From an uncultured Limosilactobacillus sp. (lineage in GTDB: Bacteria; Bacillota; Bacilli; Lactobacillales; Lactobacillaceae), in NCBI RefSeq assembly GCF_934202235.1, contig NZ_CAKPXS010000032.1, forward strand, positions 1 to 18,732: DNA of 18,732 nt, written 5' to 3'. Below, in pieces: positions 1 through 7,435 of the stretch. Within the stretch, counting starts at the first letter, position 1. The number at the start of each line of letters is the position of its first letter. The position numbers were made by a program, and so were the translations under genes. The notes below the pieces were generated by a model. That model made no database searches, had not been told where the DNA came from, and worked only from the letters and a program-made list of their open reading frames with translations.

Positions 1-11
1 TGAACATAATA

Positions 12-63
12 ATCTAAAAAAGCCAAGTCAATACAGTCGCTAAGTACTGATATAACTTGACTT
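12..63 (-). terminator. Distal tandem terminator candidate of the adhesin gene
   Basis: Read on the minus strand, an inverted repeat with arms AAGTCAA (57-63) and TTGACTT (25-31) and an inner CAGT/ACTG stem is followed by GGC and a run of six T (16-21). It lies just beyond the stronger hairpin at 68-103, so the two would act in tandem. The arms are short and the fold is interrupted, so this is the weaker of the two calls. Confidence 0.4.
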
Positions 64-67
64 TAAG

Positions 68-103
68 TAGAAAAAGAACCAGGACTAAATGACAGTCCCG
101 GTT
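68..103 (-). terminator. Rho-independent terminator of the mucin-binding protein gene
   Basis: On the minus strand the arm AACCGGGACT (103-94) pairs with AGTCCTGGTT (86-77), with one G-T wobble and a 7-nt loop. A T-rich stretch (CTTTTTCT) follows directly. It lies about 55 bp beyond the stop codon of the adhesin gene. Confidence 0.75.
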
Positions 104-156
104 CCCGGCGTGCTAATTTATTATTTTTTGAGGAGCTTGAGCGCTTACGGGCGCAA

Positions 157-3078
157 TTAGGACCGTTTGCGTTCACCAAGGCCGAGCATAAAGAGTGCGC
201 TCATCAACATCAGTCCAGCAGCACTGGCAGCAGTTGACCCGTCATTGCCAGTTTGCGGTAACCGGTGTTCTTGTTGAACTTTGTGGTTAATGATAACAGA
301 TGAATTGTCAGTAATGGTTTGCTGGTTTGCTGAGTTTGACCGATTCCCTGCAGGCTCTTCGTTGTGTCCTGGTAGGTCTTCATGAGGTGTAACTTTCTCG
401 ACGAGGATGGTAATATCAGCCATTCCCGGCTTTATAGTAACCGTTTGGGGAATACTTTGCCCAGCAACGAGTTGATAACCAGCTGGAATGGCTAGCACAA
501 TGTCCTGATTAGTGTCGGTTTGTCCGTGAATGTTGGTGGTTTTTACCACGTGCCCATCAGGTGTCACGTAGATGATATTAACCGTTTGGTCGTCAGCCTG
601 GTAGCTAATCTCGACGACCTGGTCCTTGGTCTTGTCGTTAACCGTTTGGGCGGCTACATGGGTCTTAGTTGGTGTGTAACCAACGATTACTGGTGTTGTA
701 AAGGCATCCCAGTGACCGGTCGTCCAGCTATCCCACTTAGTTTTGTTAGTCACCAGGTCTAAGATCCCGTCCTGGGTCAATATGACCGTCTGGGTGGTTG
801 TCGTCTGGTGACCATCTGGAGTGGTGACGATAATCGTTCTAGTAACGTCCTTACTCTGGCTAGCTGGTTGAGTCTGGTGGCCTAGTTGGATGATGATGTC
901 TTGGTTACCAGTGGCCTTAAAGGTGTATTGCGTTGCCGGCTGGTTTACCATTGTGTAATGGTCAGGGACAGCAAGCGCCACATTGACTGTTTGTCCGGTA
1001 ACACCACGCAAGTCCGTGGTCTTGACTACCTGGTGACCGTCCTTGTAGATGATGTGGATGCTTTGCGGGTTGGCCTGGTAGCTAATTTTAATGGCCTGGT
1101 CCTTAGTCCTGTCATTTACCGTTTGCGCGGCAACTTGGGCTTTGGTTGGTGTGTAGCCAGCAATTGCTGGTGTTGTGAAGGCATCCCAGTGACCAGTTGT
1201 CCAATGGTCCCACTTGGTCTTGTTGGTCACCAGGTCTAAGACCCCGTCCTGGGTCAACGTCACCGTCTGGGTGGTTGTCGTCTGGTGACCATCTGGAGCT
1301 GTGACGATAATCGTTCTGGTGACATCTTTACTCTGACTGGTTGACTGAGTTTGATGACCTAGTTGGACGATAATATCCTGGTTATCAGTAGCCTTAAAGG
1401 TGTACTGCTTAGCGGGGTGGTTAATGACCGTGTAGTGATCAGGGACGGCGAGAGTGACGCCGACTGTTTGCCCAGTTTTTCCGGCAAGGTCAGTGGTCTT
1501 GACCATCTGGTTGCCGTCCTTGTAAATGACATGAGTAATTTGCGGGTCAGCTTGGTAGCTAATCTCGACGACCTGGTCCTTTGTCTTGTAGTTAACCGTT
1601 TTGGCGGCGACCTTGGCTTGAGTTGGCGTGTAACCGAGCAACGACGGGGTAGTGAATTCCTGCCAGCTGTGGTTGCCGTCGGTCAGTACTGACCAATCGT
1701 CATTATTGTCTGGCTGGTCACCAGTCAGCACTTTCCAGTCGGCCGTACCTAGCTGTTGGCCAGTAATCTCATCCGTGTTCGCAAATTGGGCGAGGGTGAC
1801 TGTCTGCGTGGTCGTGGCTTGTTCACCATTGGGCTTTGTGACGACAATTTTTCGTGTTTTGGTGACGGGTTCGGTTACCTTTTCATATTGTTGATGAACA
1901 ATTGCAAACTGGTAAGTGAGACCATTAGTATCACTTTTGGCATCTTGGAAGTCAGGGCTGTCAGTGATGTTGTTAATCTGATGAAACTTGTTGTCAGGGC
2001 CAAAGTAACCATAGACCTTGAAACTGTTATCAGGGGCACCCAAAACATGATTGATATACTGTTTCAGGTACTTGAGACCATCCAAGTAAATCGTGTTAGG
2101 ATACAACGTTTGTCCAAAGTTAACTTGCGCAACGTTTTGGTAAACAGCCGCGTCGCCATGAATAGTGTAGGTATTGCCATCGAGGTCTTTAAAAACATAG
2201 TTAACCGGGGCACTAAAAACAATTGATTCCCCAAAACCAACACTATCGTTGGGCATATCGCGATTTGCTCCATGATAAACAACACCATCATCATCAAAGC
2301 TGAGAGTGGCGTTTGTTAGGTAGTAATGGCCATTACGTTCGATCACTTGATCGAGGGCGGCTTCTGAGAAACTTAATTTTGGTCGGTAAGCCACTGGAAT
2401 ACCATTTTGTGGGATTTCCATTTCGGGGATCTTAATGGTTTGTCCCTTGGAAACAACGTAGGCTTGACTGGCAATGTGGTGTCCACTGGCGGTTTGAAAA
2501 TCAACCGAGCGCATGAAATAGCTGAATGTCCAGTATTGATTAGCAGATTCCGTTGGTGAGTCTGCAGAAAGGTGGACAGGTGGGACGGTCACTCCCGGCG
2601 GGAAGGTCCCCTCCGGGGGATACCAATTGAATTCATCCCAGTGGCCATTTTCAGCCAGTTGAATCACCGTTTTTTCTTGAGAAGAACCGCTGACGCCACC
2701 ATCGGTGGTGTAATGGTCGTAATAATTAATTTTGATAATGCGTTCATAGTTATGGCTCCAGTCATCTGGGTGGTGGGACGAAGAGGGGAGGTCGTTCGTC
2801 GTAGCTGGCTGACTAGTCGCAGAACGATTCGGTGATGCTGGCGAAGTGCCCGTTTCAGTAGCCGACATCGTAGCTGAATTATTATCATTGGTTGATGAAA
2901 GGTGACTTACTGGTGGTTGGACAAGCGTTGGCTGAGGCTGATTATCTGCGTCATCTGGTGCTTTCTGGTCAGCGTGAACACTAGTCATTCCCACCAATAA
3001 TGGCAAGATCATGGATGAACAACCAATCACCCATTGCTTTTTGTGTTTATAAAGCTTATAGCAATTGATTTTTGTCAC
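157..3078 (-). CDS. LPQTG-anchored surface protein with Muc_B2/MucBP-type repeats (mucus adhesin)
   Basis: The predicted product is 973 aa, exported and covalently attached to peptidoglycan by sortase A. Residues 1-36 are a KxYKxGKxW-type signal peptide (CYKLYKHKKQW, then a hydrophobic stretch ending VHA). A Ser/Thr/Asn/Pro-rich linker runs to about residue 105. A non-repetitive region, about 106-400, may be the ligand-binding head. Three repeats follow at about 402-582, 583-741 and 742-900. Each joins a Muc_B2-like part (TRTIIV.PDG, then W...F.TP...GYTP) to a MucBP-like part (IYKDG...VKTTD...VPDHY). LPQTG is at 940-944, followed by a hydrophobic helix and the tail GERKRS. I chose the GTG at 3078 because AAGGAG lies 10 nt upstream and the signal peptide begins there. 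The longer reading from a TTG at 3153 would encode part of the terminator hairpin of the preceding gene. Mucus binding is inferred from the family; the ligand is unknown. Confidence 0.85.
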   Translation of the reverse strand: MTKINCYKLYKHKKQWVIGCSSMILPLLVGMTSVHADQKAPDDADNQPQPTLVQPPVSHLSSTNDNNSATMSATETGTSPASPNRSATSQPATTNDLPSSSHHPDDWSHNYERIIKINYYDHYTTDGGVSGSSQEKTVIQLAENGHWDEFNWYPPEGTFPPGVTVPPVHLSADSPTESANQYWTFSYFMRSVDFQTASGHHIASQAYVVSKGQTIKIPEMEIPQNGIPVAYRPKLSFSEAALDQVIERNGHYYLTNATLSFDDDGVVYHGANRDMPNDSVGFGESIVFSAPVNYVFKDLDGNTYTIHGDAAVYQNVAQVNFGQTLYPNTIYLDGLKYLKQYINHVLGAPDNSFKVYGYFGPDNKFHQINNITDSPDFQDAKSDTNGLTYQFAIVHQQYEKVTEPVTKTRKIVVTKPNGEQATTTQTVTLAQFANTDEITGQQLGTADWKVLTGDQPDNNDDWSVLTDGNHSWQEFTTPSLLGYTPTQAKVAAKTVNYKTKDQVVEISYQADPQITHVIYKDGNQMVKTTDLAGKTGQTVGVTLAVPDHYTVINHPAKQYTFKATDNQDIIVQLGHQTQSTSQSKDVTRTIIVTAPDGHQTTTTQTVTLTQDGVLDLVTNKTKWDHWTTGHWDAFTTPAIAGYTPTKAQVAAQTVNDRTKDQAIKISYQANPQSIHIIYKDGHQVVKTTDLRGVTGQTVNVALAVPDHYTMVNQPATQYTFKATGNQDIIIQLGHQTQPASQSKDVTRTIIVTTPDGHQTTTTQTVILTQDGILDLVTNKTKWDSWTTGHWDAFTTPVIVGYTPTKTHVAAQTVNDKTKDQVVEISYQADDQTVNIIYVTPDGHVVKTTNIHGQTDTNQDIVLAIPAGYQLVAGQSIPQTVTIKPGMADITILVEKVTPHEDLPGHNEEPAGNRSNSANQQTITDNSSVIINHKVQQEHRLPQTGNDGSTAASAAGLMLMSALFMLGLGERKRS
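379..1875 (-). repeat. Three tandem mucin-binding repeat units
   Basis: Unit 1 spans 1333-1875, unit 2 spans 856-1332 and unit 3 spans 379-855. Units 2 and 3 have a period of exactly 477 bp (159 codons), and long stretches are almost identical at the DNA level, for example 753-820 against 1230-1297. Unit 1 is longer and carries an insertion around residues 431-470. Unit 3 diverges in its last third, where IYVTPDG replaces IYKDG. Confidence 0.85.
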
Positions 3079-3111
3079 TTTATACTCACTCCTTCTTATC
3101 AAGACTAGTTC

Positions 3112-3146
3112 AAAAAAGAGGGATGTCAGATAATCTGACAGCCCTC
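3112..3146 (-). terminator. Rho-independent terminator of the coiled-coil surface protein gene
   Basis: The 13-position stem is GAGGGCTGTCAGA (3146-3134) against TCTGACATCCCTC (3130-3118), with a single mismatch and a 3-nt loop. On the minus strand it is followed directly by six T (3117-3112). It lies between the stop of the upstream surface protein gene (3213) and the start of the adhesin gene (3078). Confidence 0.85.
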
Positions 3147-3212
3147 CTTTCAATTTTTGATTACTTTGTCAATTCATCGATGGATGATGAAAAGTATCAT
3201 AATTTGCTATTA

Positions 3213-5789
3213 TTAAGCTTCACGCTTCTTTGCAGCCAAGCCAAGGCCGAGCATTGCAGAAACGGCACCGAGAGCCATGACAGCAGCTGAGTCTTCACTA
3301 CCAGTTTGTGGCAGCTTGTTGCTGTTAGTCTTAGTGTTGTTTTGTTGTGCGCGGTATTCGGCACGAGTCATCGTCGTAGCAGTCTTAGCGGCTGGGGCAA
3401 CCTTCTGGTCGTTGTTAGAAACGTCAGTGTTAACATCACCTTGGTCATCCTTGGTAGTGTCTTGGCTGTCGTTACCCTTGACGTATGAAGGAACCTTTTC
3501 GTCAACCAGGTCATCGGCCGTATCCATTGCAGATTGTGCATCAGCAACTAAGTCGTCAGCAGCATCCTTGTTCTGCTTTGCAGCAGTCAGGTTGTTGTCA
3601 GCAGCGATCTTGTCGTTGTTAGCAGCAGTCAGTTTGTCACTAGCATCCTTGACTGCTTGGTTAGCTTCGTCGAGTTCCTTGTTGGCTTCTTGCAGTTGAG
3701 GACCAGTTACCTTGTTCAGGTGGTCTTCAAGCATTTGTTGGTAAGCCAACTGGTCGTTGTAAGCCTTGTCAGCCTTTGCCTTAGCTGGGGCAATGTTGTC
3801 GTGCATATCATTATCAGCGTCGGTAATGGCATTCCGAGTGTCATCAACCTTCTTCTGAGCATCCTTGACATCCTGCTTAGCGCTGTTCAGGTCGTTAGAG
3901 AACTTGCTGAGACCATCTTCAAGTTGGTTAATGTAAGCAACTTGATCATCATAAGCCTTATCAGCATCATCCATGGCCTTCTTCAGTGATGGACGAGAGT
4001 TAGCAAGGTTCAGCTTGTCAGCTACCTTTGCACGGGCAGCAACAGCAGCGTCTTGAGCGTCACTGTATTCGCTTTGTGCTTGGTCTAATGCTTCTTCAGT
4101 CCAATCACTAGGAGTTTCTTGGTCAGCTTGTTGTGCTTGGTTCAGGGCGTCCAACTTAGCGTTTTCGTTGTCCTTAGCAACCAGGTAAGCGTCGTAGTTG
4201 TTCATGTTGTCAACAACGTTTTGCGCATTGTCACGAACTTGCTTAGCGTTGTTAACCCGAACGGCGTTTTCGTGAGTTGGGTTGTGACGGTAGCCACTAA
4301 TTTCACGTTGGTACTGACGTTGTGCGTTGTTCAGTGCAGTTTGTGCAGCGTTCTTCAGCGCAGCGGCAGCATTTTGTGAGTTAGTAGCCTTTGCAGCAGC
4401 TTCGGCAGCAGGAGCCTGAGCAGCATCAGCGTTGTCCTTAGCAGATACGTACTTAGCAATAGTGTCGTTATCATTAACGAAGCTGTTTTTGGCGTTAGTC
4501 AGGTTAGTTGCAGCAGTGTCAGCAGCAGCCTGTGCAGCTGATTGTGCTTCTTGGTTGTATTCAGAATTGTCGTTTGCAACAGCTGCGTTTGCGTCTTCAA
4601 GAGCCTTAGTAGCATTTTGGTCAGCAACCTGGGCGTTCTTGAGAGCATCGTAGTTGTTCATGTTGTTAAGGTTGTGTTGTGCAGCCGTAAGGGCAGCTTC
4701 AGCAGCCTTGGCAGCGCGCTTAGAGTTGTTAACGGCAACTGCGTTGAGGTGACTGCGGTCATGGCGCCAAGCACTCATGTCACGACTCAGCTGGTGGTTA
4801 GCAGCAGCGAGTGCGTTTTGAGCACTAGTAACGGCGTTCTGAGCTGCTTGCTTCAGAGCATTAGCAGCATTAGTGGCATCAACAGCCTTCTGGTTAGTCT
4901 TGGCAGCAGCCTCTTGGTCAGCCTTGGCGGTATCCATAGCGTCAATGTACTTAACGTTTTGGTCGTTTACCGCATCGTTGTAAGCCTTGTGAGCTGCGTC
5001 CTTAGCAGGCGTGATGTTATCGTGGAGGTCGTTGTCAGCGTCGGTGATGGCATTGTTAGTGTCGTCAACCTTCTTCTGAGCAGCCTTTTCTGCATCCTGC
5101 TTGTTCTTAAGGTCTTGACCGAAGCGGCTCAGGCCGTCTTCCAGCTGCTTTTGGTAAGCCAGTTGGTCGTTGTAAGCCTTGTCAGCCTTTTCCTTAGCTG
5201 GACGGATGTTGGTGTCCATGTCTTTGTCAGCATCAGTGATGGCGTTTTGGTTGTCATCGTATGATTCTTGAGCAGCCTTGGCATCCTTCTGGTTGTAGCT
5301 AGCCTTGTCAAGGTTTTGGCCAGCTTCCTTAACGGCAGCCTTAGCGTTGTTAGCCTTAGTCGTAGCGTTGTCAACATCCTTGCCAGCTTGAGTTTGGGTA
5401 GCCTGAGCATCCTTCAGGGCATCCTTAGCAGCCTTGTGGTTGTTAACGATTTGCTTGTCTTGGCTTGCGGCCTTGTCTGCGTCAGTAGTTGGTTGAACGT
5501 CCTTGTTAGCTTCGTTAGCCTTTTGAACGTTAGCTACTTCATCCTTAACCTTGTTGATTTGGTCAGTCGTCTTTTGAACGTCGGACTTAGTTTCGGTTGC
5601 TTTAGGAGTGTCAACCTTTTGGTCAGCAGTCTGAGTAGCAACCGGGGTTGCATCGGCGTGTGCAACCACGTCGTTGTTCTTAACAGACCCCAGAGTCAGG
5701 CCAGCTAAAACTGCAGTGGTAACTAAACCAGCTGAAACCCAGTTCTTCTTGGCCTTGTACAATTTGAAACGAACTTTACTACTTTGCAT
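3213..5789 (-). CDS. LPQTG-anchored, Ala/Asp/Asn-rich coiled-coil surface protein with modular repeats
   Basis: The predicted product is 858 aa and anchored to the cell wall. Residues 1-45 form a KxYKxGKxW-type signal peptide (FKLYKAKKNW, a hydrophobic core, cleavage probably after VVAHA). Residues 50-770 are low in hydrophobic and aromatic residues, rich in Ala, Asp, Asn, Lys and Gln, and look like long alpha-helical coiled coil. Two module types recur. Type A (NAITDADxDMxxNIxPAK, then KAYNDQLAYQxxLEDGLSxF) appears at about 182-244, 246-281 (cut short) and 595-690. Type B (ALKxAAQ..., then RH...NAVxVNNxK...NMNNYDA) appears at about 310-382 and 474-534. LPQTG is at 826-830, followed by a hydrophobic helix and KKREA. 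The ATG at 5789 has AGAGGA 9 nt upstream and starts the signal peptide, so longer non-ATG readings are rejected. An adhesin, aggregation factor or stalk role is inferred; no enzymatic domain is seen. Confidence 0.82.
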   Translation of the reverse strand: MQSSKVRFKLYKAKKNWVSAGLVTTAVLAGLTLGSVKNNDVVAHADATPVATQTADQKVDTPKATETKSDVQKTTDQINKVKDEVANVQKANEANKDVQPTTDADKAASQDKQIVNNHKAAKDALKDAQATQTQAGKDVDNATTKANNAKAAVKEAGQNLDKASYNQKDAKAAQESYDDNQNAITDADKDMDTNIRPAKEKADKAYNDQLAYQKQLEDGLSRFGQDLKNKQDAEKAAQKKVDDTNNAITDADNDLHDNITPAKDAAHKAYNDAVNDQNVKYIDAMDTAKADQEAAAKTNQKAVDATNAANALKQAAQNAVTSAQNALAAANHQLSRDMSAWRHDRSHLNAVAVNNSKRAAKAAEAALTAAQHNLNNMNNYDALKNAQVADQNATKALEDANAAVANDNSEYNQEAQSAAQAAADTAATNLTNAKNSFVNDNDTIAKYVSAKDNADAAQAPAAEAAAKATNSQNAAAALKNAAQTALNNAQRQYQREISGYRHNPTHENAVRVNNAKQVRDNAQNVVDNMNNYDAYLVAKDNENAKLDALNQAQQADQETPSDWTEEALDQAQSEYSDAQDAAVAARAKVADKLNLANSRPSLKKAMDDADKAYDDQVAYINQLEDGLSKFSNDLNSAKQDVKDAQKKVDDTRNAITDADNDMHDNIAPAKAKADKAYNDQLAYQQMLEDHLNKVTGPQLQEANKELDEANQAVKDASDKLTAANNDKIAADNNLTAAKQNKDAADDLVADAQSAMDTADDLVDEKVPSYVKGNDSQDTTKDDQGDVNTDVSNNDQKVAPAAKTATTMTRAEYRAQQNNTKTNSNKLPQTGSEDSAAVMALGAVSAMLGLGLAAKKREA

Positions 5790-6171
5790 AGTAATAAATC
5801 CTCTTCGAATAATAGCAAAAAATAATAAATTAGGCATCCTCGATGCCTTAATTATCATCATTTTAATGTTTTTTTTTTTTTTTATCAACGAATTTTGCCA
5901 CTTTTGATAATGGAGGATAATGTAAATTATAGCTCGATCATTTTGGGTAATTTTTAAACGAGGGAAGGCCGAAAACAAGCCAACTAGCGCTACTACGCTA
6001 TTTTTCGCGGGGGGGGGGTAAACCGTTAACCTGGATGTTTACGAAATCGGTTTCTTCAACAAAAAATCTTTAAAAATCTTATCTTCCTTATCGCTTGACC
6101 TCAAGCACGATGGAGGCCAATAAAGAAAGCAGATAGTTAGTGGTTGGCCAGTTATACCAGGGTTTTGCTGC
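5790..6171. other. Intergenic region with homopolymer tracts and surface-protein promoter
   Basis: No convincing gene lies here. The region carries a 15-T run at 5869-5883 (A15 in the minus-strand transcript), a 10-G run at 6009-6018 and a small hairpin GGCAT/ATGCC at 5833-5847. A dyad TAGCG/CGCTA lies near 5986-6001. There is also an imperfect dyad GGTAAA-CCG-TTAACC near 6017-6031 that resembles the operator-like palindrome at 8863-8880. The 3' part leads into the glycerate kinase terminator. Confidence 0.6.
5926..5931 (-). promoter_or_regulatory. -10 box candidate for the coiled-coil surface protein gene
   Basis: A perfect TATAAT is read on the minus strand about 140 nt upstream of the ATG at 5789. 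The hexamer 17 nt further upstream (AAAATT) is a poor -35 match, so this promoter is weak, needs an activator, or is not the real one. Initiation here would give a leader of about 130 nt containing the A15 tract. Confidence 0.35.
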
Positions 6172-6237
6172 CAAAAATAAAAACCACTTGCAGCGAAAAA
6201 GCTCCAAATGGTTTCAAAAAACGAAGTGGTTTTATTT
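6172..6237 (-). terminator. Terminator candidate downstream of glycerate kinase
   Basis: On the minus strand AAACCACTT (6232-6224) can pair with AAGTGGTTT (6189-6181), followed by TTTATTTTT. The loop is long and contains AAACCATTT (6213-6205), which can pair with the same downstream arm, so two alternative hairpins are possible. It starts just after the glycerate kinase stop codon at 6251. Confidence 0.6.
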
Positions 6238-6250
6238 CTTTAATAACAAG

Positions 6251-7393
6251 CTAGTTGATAACTTTAATGAGGCGGGCAATATTTTCGGCGGTAAGTGCGA
6301 TGTCGTGCGGACCGTCAGCCATTGCGTCCTTCAGGCTCTTAGCACCCGATGGGGTCGCAAAAATGGCGTCCATTGCATCGCTGCTATAAAGCGAATCAAT
6401 CTTTTCGCCGACATTACCTGCTAAAACAATGACCGGGGCGTGGGGAGCGGCCTCCTTTGTTGCTTTGGCCACGCCATAAGGAGTCTTGCCAAACTTGGTT
6501 TGGAAGTCAATCCCACCTTCACCGGTGAAGACGTAATCGGCCCCCATGGCCTGCTCCTTAAGGTGGGTGTATTCAACGACGATGTCAATTCCCAGCTTCA
6601 TTTCTGAGTTAGTGAACGCCATCAACCCAGTGCCCAGACCACCGGCAGCACCGGCGCCCGGCTTCATTTCAATATCCTTCTTCAAGTCGCGCTTAATGAT
6701 TTGGGCGTAGTGGTGAAGGTTGTTGTCTAGTTGTTTAACCATTTCTGGCGTTGCCCCTTTTTGTGGACCAAAGACGGCTGAAGCGCCATCCTTCCCGGTT
6801 AACGGGTTGGTAACATCAGAAGCAATCAGGATTTTGGTATCAGCAACCCGTGGGTCAACGTTTGAAACGTCAATTTTCGCCAACTGATCCAGCGCACCAC
6901 CACCAAATGGTAATTCCTGACCATTTTGGTCCAGGAGGTGGGCACCGAGGGCTTGTGCCATCCCGGCACCACCGTCGTTGGTTGCAGAACCACCAATTCC
7001 CATGATAATTGCCGAAACACCGTGGCTCATGGCATCTAACATCAATTCACCAGTCCCGTAGGTGGTAGTAATCATTGGGTTATGGGTGGTTTCATCGACA
7101 TATTGAATACCGGAAGCCTGTGCCATCTCAATCACGGCGGTCTTGCCATCACCGAGGATGCCATAGTAGGCCTCGCTCATTTGGTTGAGCGGGTTGTGGA
7201 CTTGCTTGGAAATCAGCTGACCATGCGTGGCGTCAACTAGTGATTGGACAGTCCCTTCACCACCGTCAGCCATTGGCACCATGGCGTACTCGGCATCGGG
7301 ATAAATCCGGGAAACACCTTGTTTAATAGCGTCAGCGACTTCTTTAGCGGTTAGTGAGCCCTTAAAAGAATCCGGGGCAATGACAAATTTCAT
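6251..7393 (-). CDS. garK: Glycerate kinase, GarK/GlxK (type 1) family
   Basis: The 380-aa product phosphorylates D-glycerate with ATP to phosphoglycerate, feeding lower glycolysis. GarK-type members make 2-phosphoglycerate. Family motifs are intact: APDSFKGSLTA near the N-terminus (6-16), PMADGGEGT (40-48), GIGGSATNDGGAGMAQALG (132-150), ASDVTNPL (191-198), FGPQKGA (208-214) and TGEGGIDFQT (290-299). The length is normal for the family. The ATG at 7393 follows a GAGGAGA ribosome binding site. It lies 42 bp downstream of the GntP permease gene on the same strand, which points to a two-gene operon for uptake and phosphorylation of glycerate. The family is clear; whether the product is 2- or 3-phosphoglycerate cannot be read from sequence. 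Confidence 0.95.
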   Translation of the reverse strand: MKFVIAPDSFKGSLTAKEVADAIKQGVSRIYPDAEYAMVPMADGGEGTVQSLVDATHGQLISKQVHNPLNQMSEAYYGILGDGKTAVIEMAQASGIQYVDETTHNPMITTTYGTGELMLDAMSHGVSAIIMGIGGSATNDGGAGMAQALGAHLLDQNGQELPFGGGALDQLAKIDVSNVDPRVADTKILIASDVTNPLTGKDGASAVFGPQKGATPEMVKQLDNNLHHYAQIIKRDLKKDIEMKPGAGAAGGLGTGLMAFTNSEMKLGIDIVVEYTHLKEQAMGADYVFTGEGGIDFQTKFGKTPYGVAKATKEAAPHAPVIVLAGNVGEKIDSLYSSDAMDAIFATPSGAKSLKDAMADGPHDIALTAENIARLIKVIN

Positions 7394-7435
7394 TGTGATC
7401 TCTCCTCATATCTTCCTATTAAACAGAACAGTTAA

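Noticed and set aside
3079..3153. N-terminal extension of the adhesin gene to a TTG at 3153
   Set aside because: The 25 added codons lie largely in the terminator hairpin and its T run, lack a ribosome site, and would precede the signal peptide. The GTG at 3078 has AAGGAG and begins the signal peptide.
4542..5264. Long plus-strand open frame of 240 codons opposite the coiled-coil gene
   Set aside because: It is the antisense of an Ala/Asp/Asn-rich repetitive gene. Biased codons keep the opposite frames open, giving a low-complexity Val/Ser/Leu product with no ribosome site.
5790..5978. 63-codon extension of the coiled-coil protein gene to a TTG at 5978
   Set aside because: It would translate the A15 tract and the promoter region and bury the signal peptide. 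The ATG at 5789 has a good ribosome site.
6009..6018. G10 run as a G-quadruplex
   Set aside because: It is a single uninterrupted run, not four spaced G tracts. Slippage is the simpler reading.
6140..6424. Plus-strand frame of 94 codons over the 3' end of glycerate kinase
   Set aside because: Most of it is antisense to the kinase and its terminator; no ribosome site or family resemblance.
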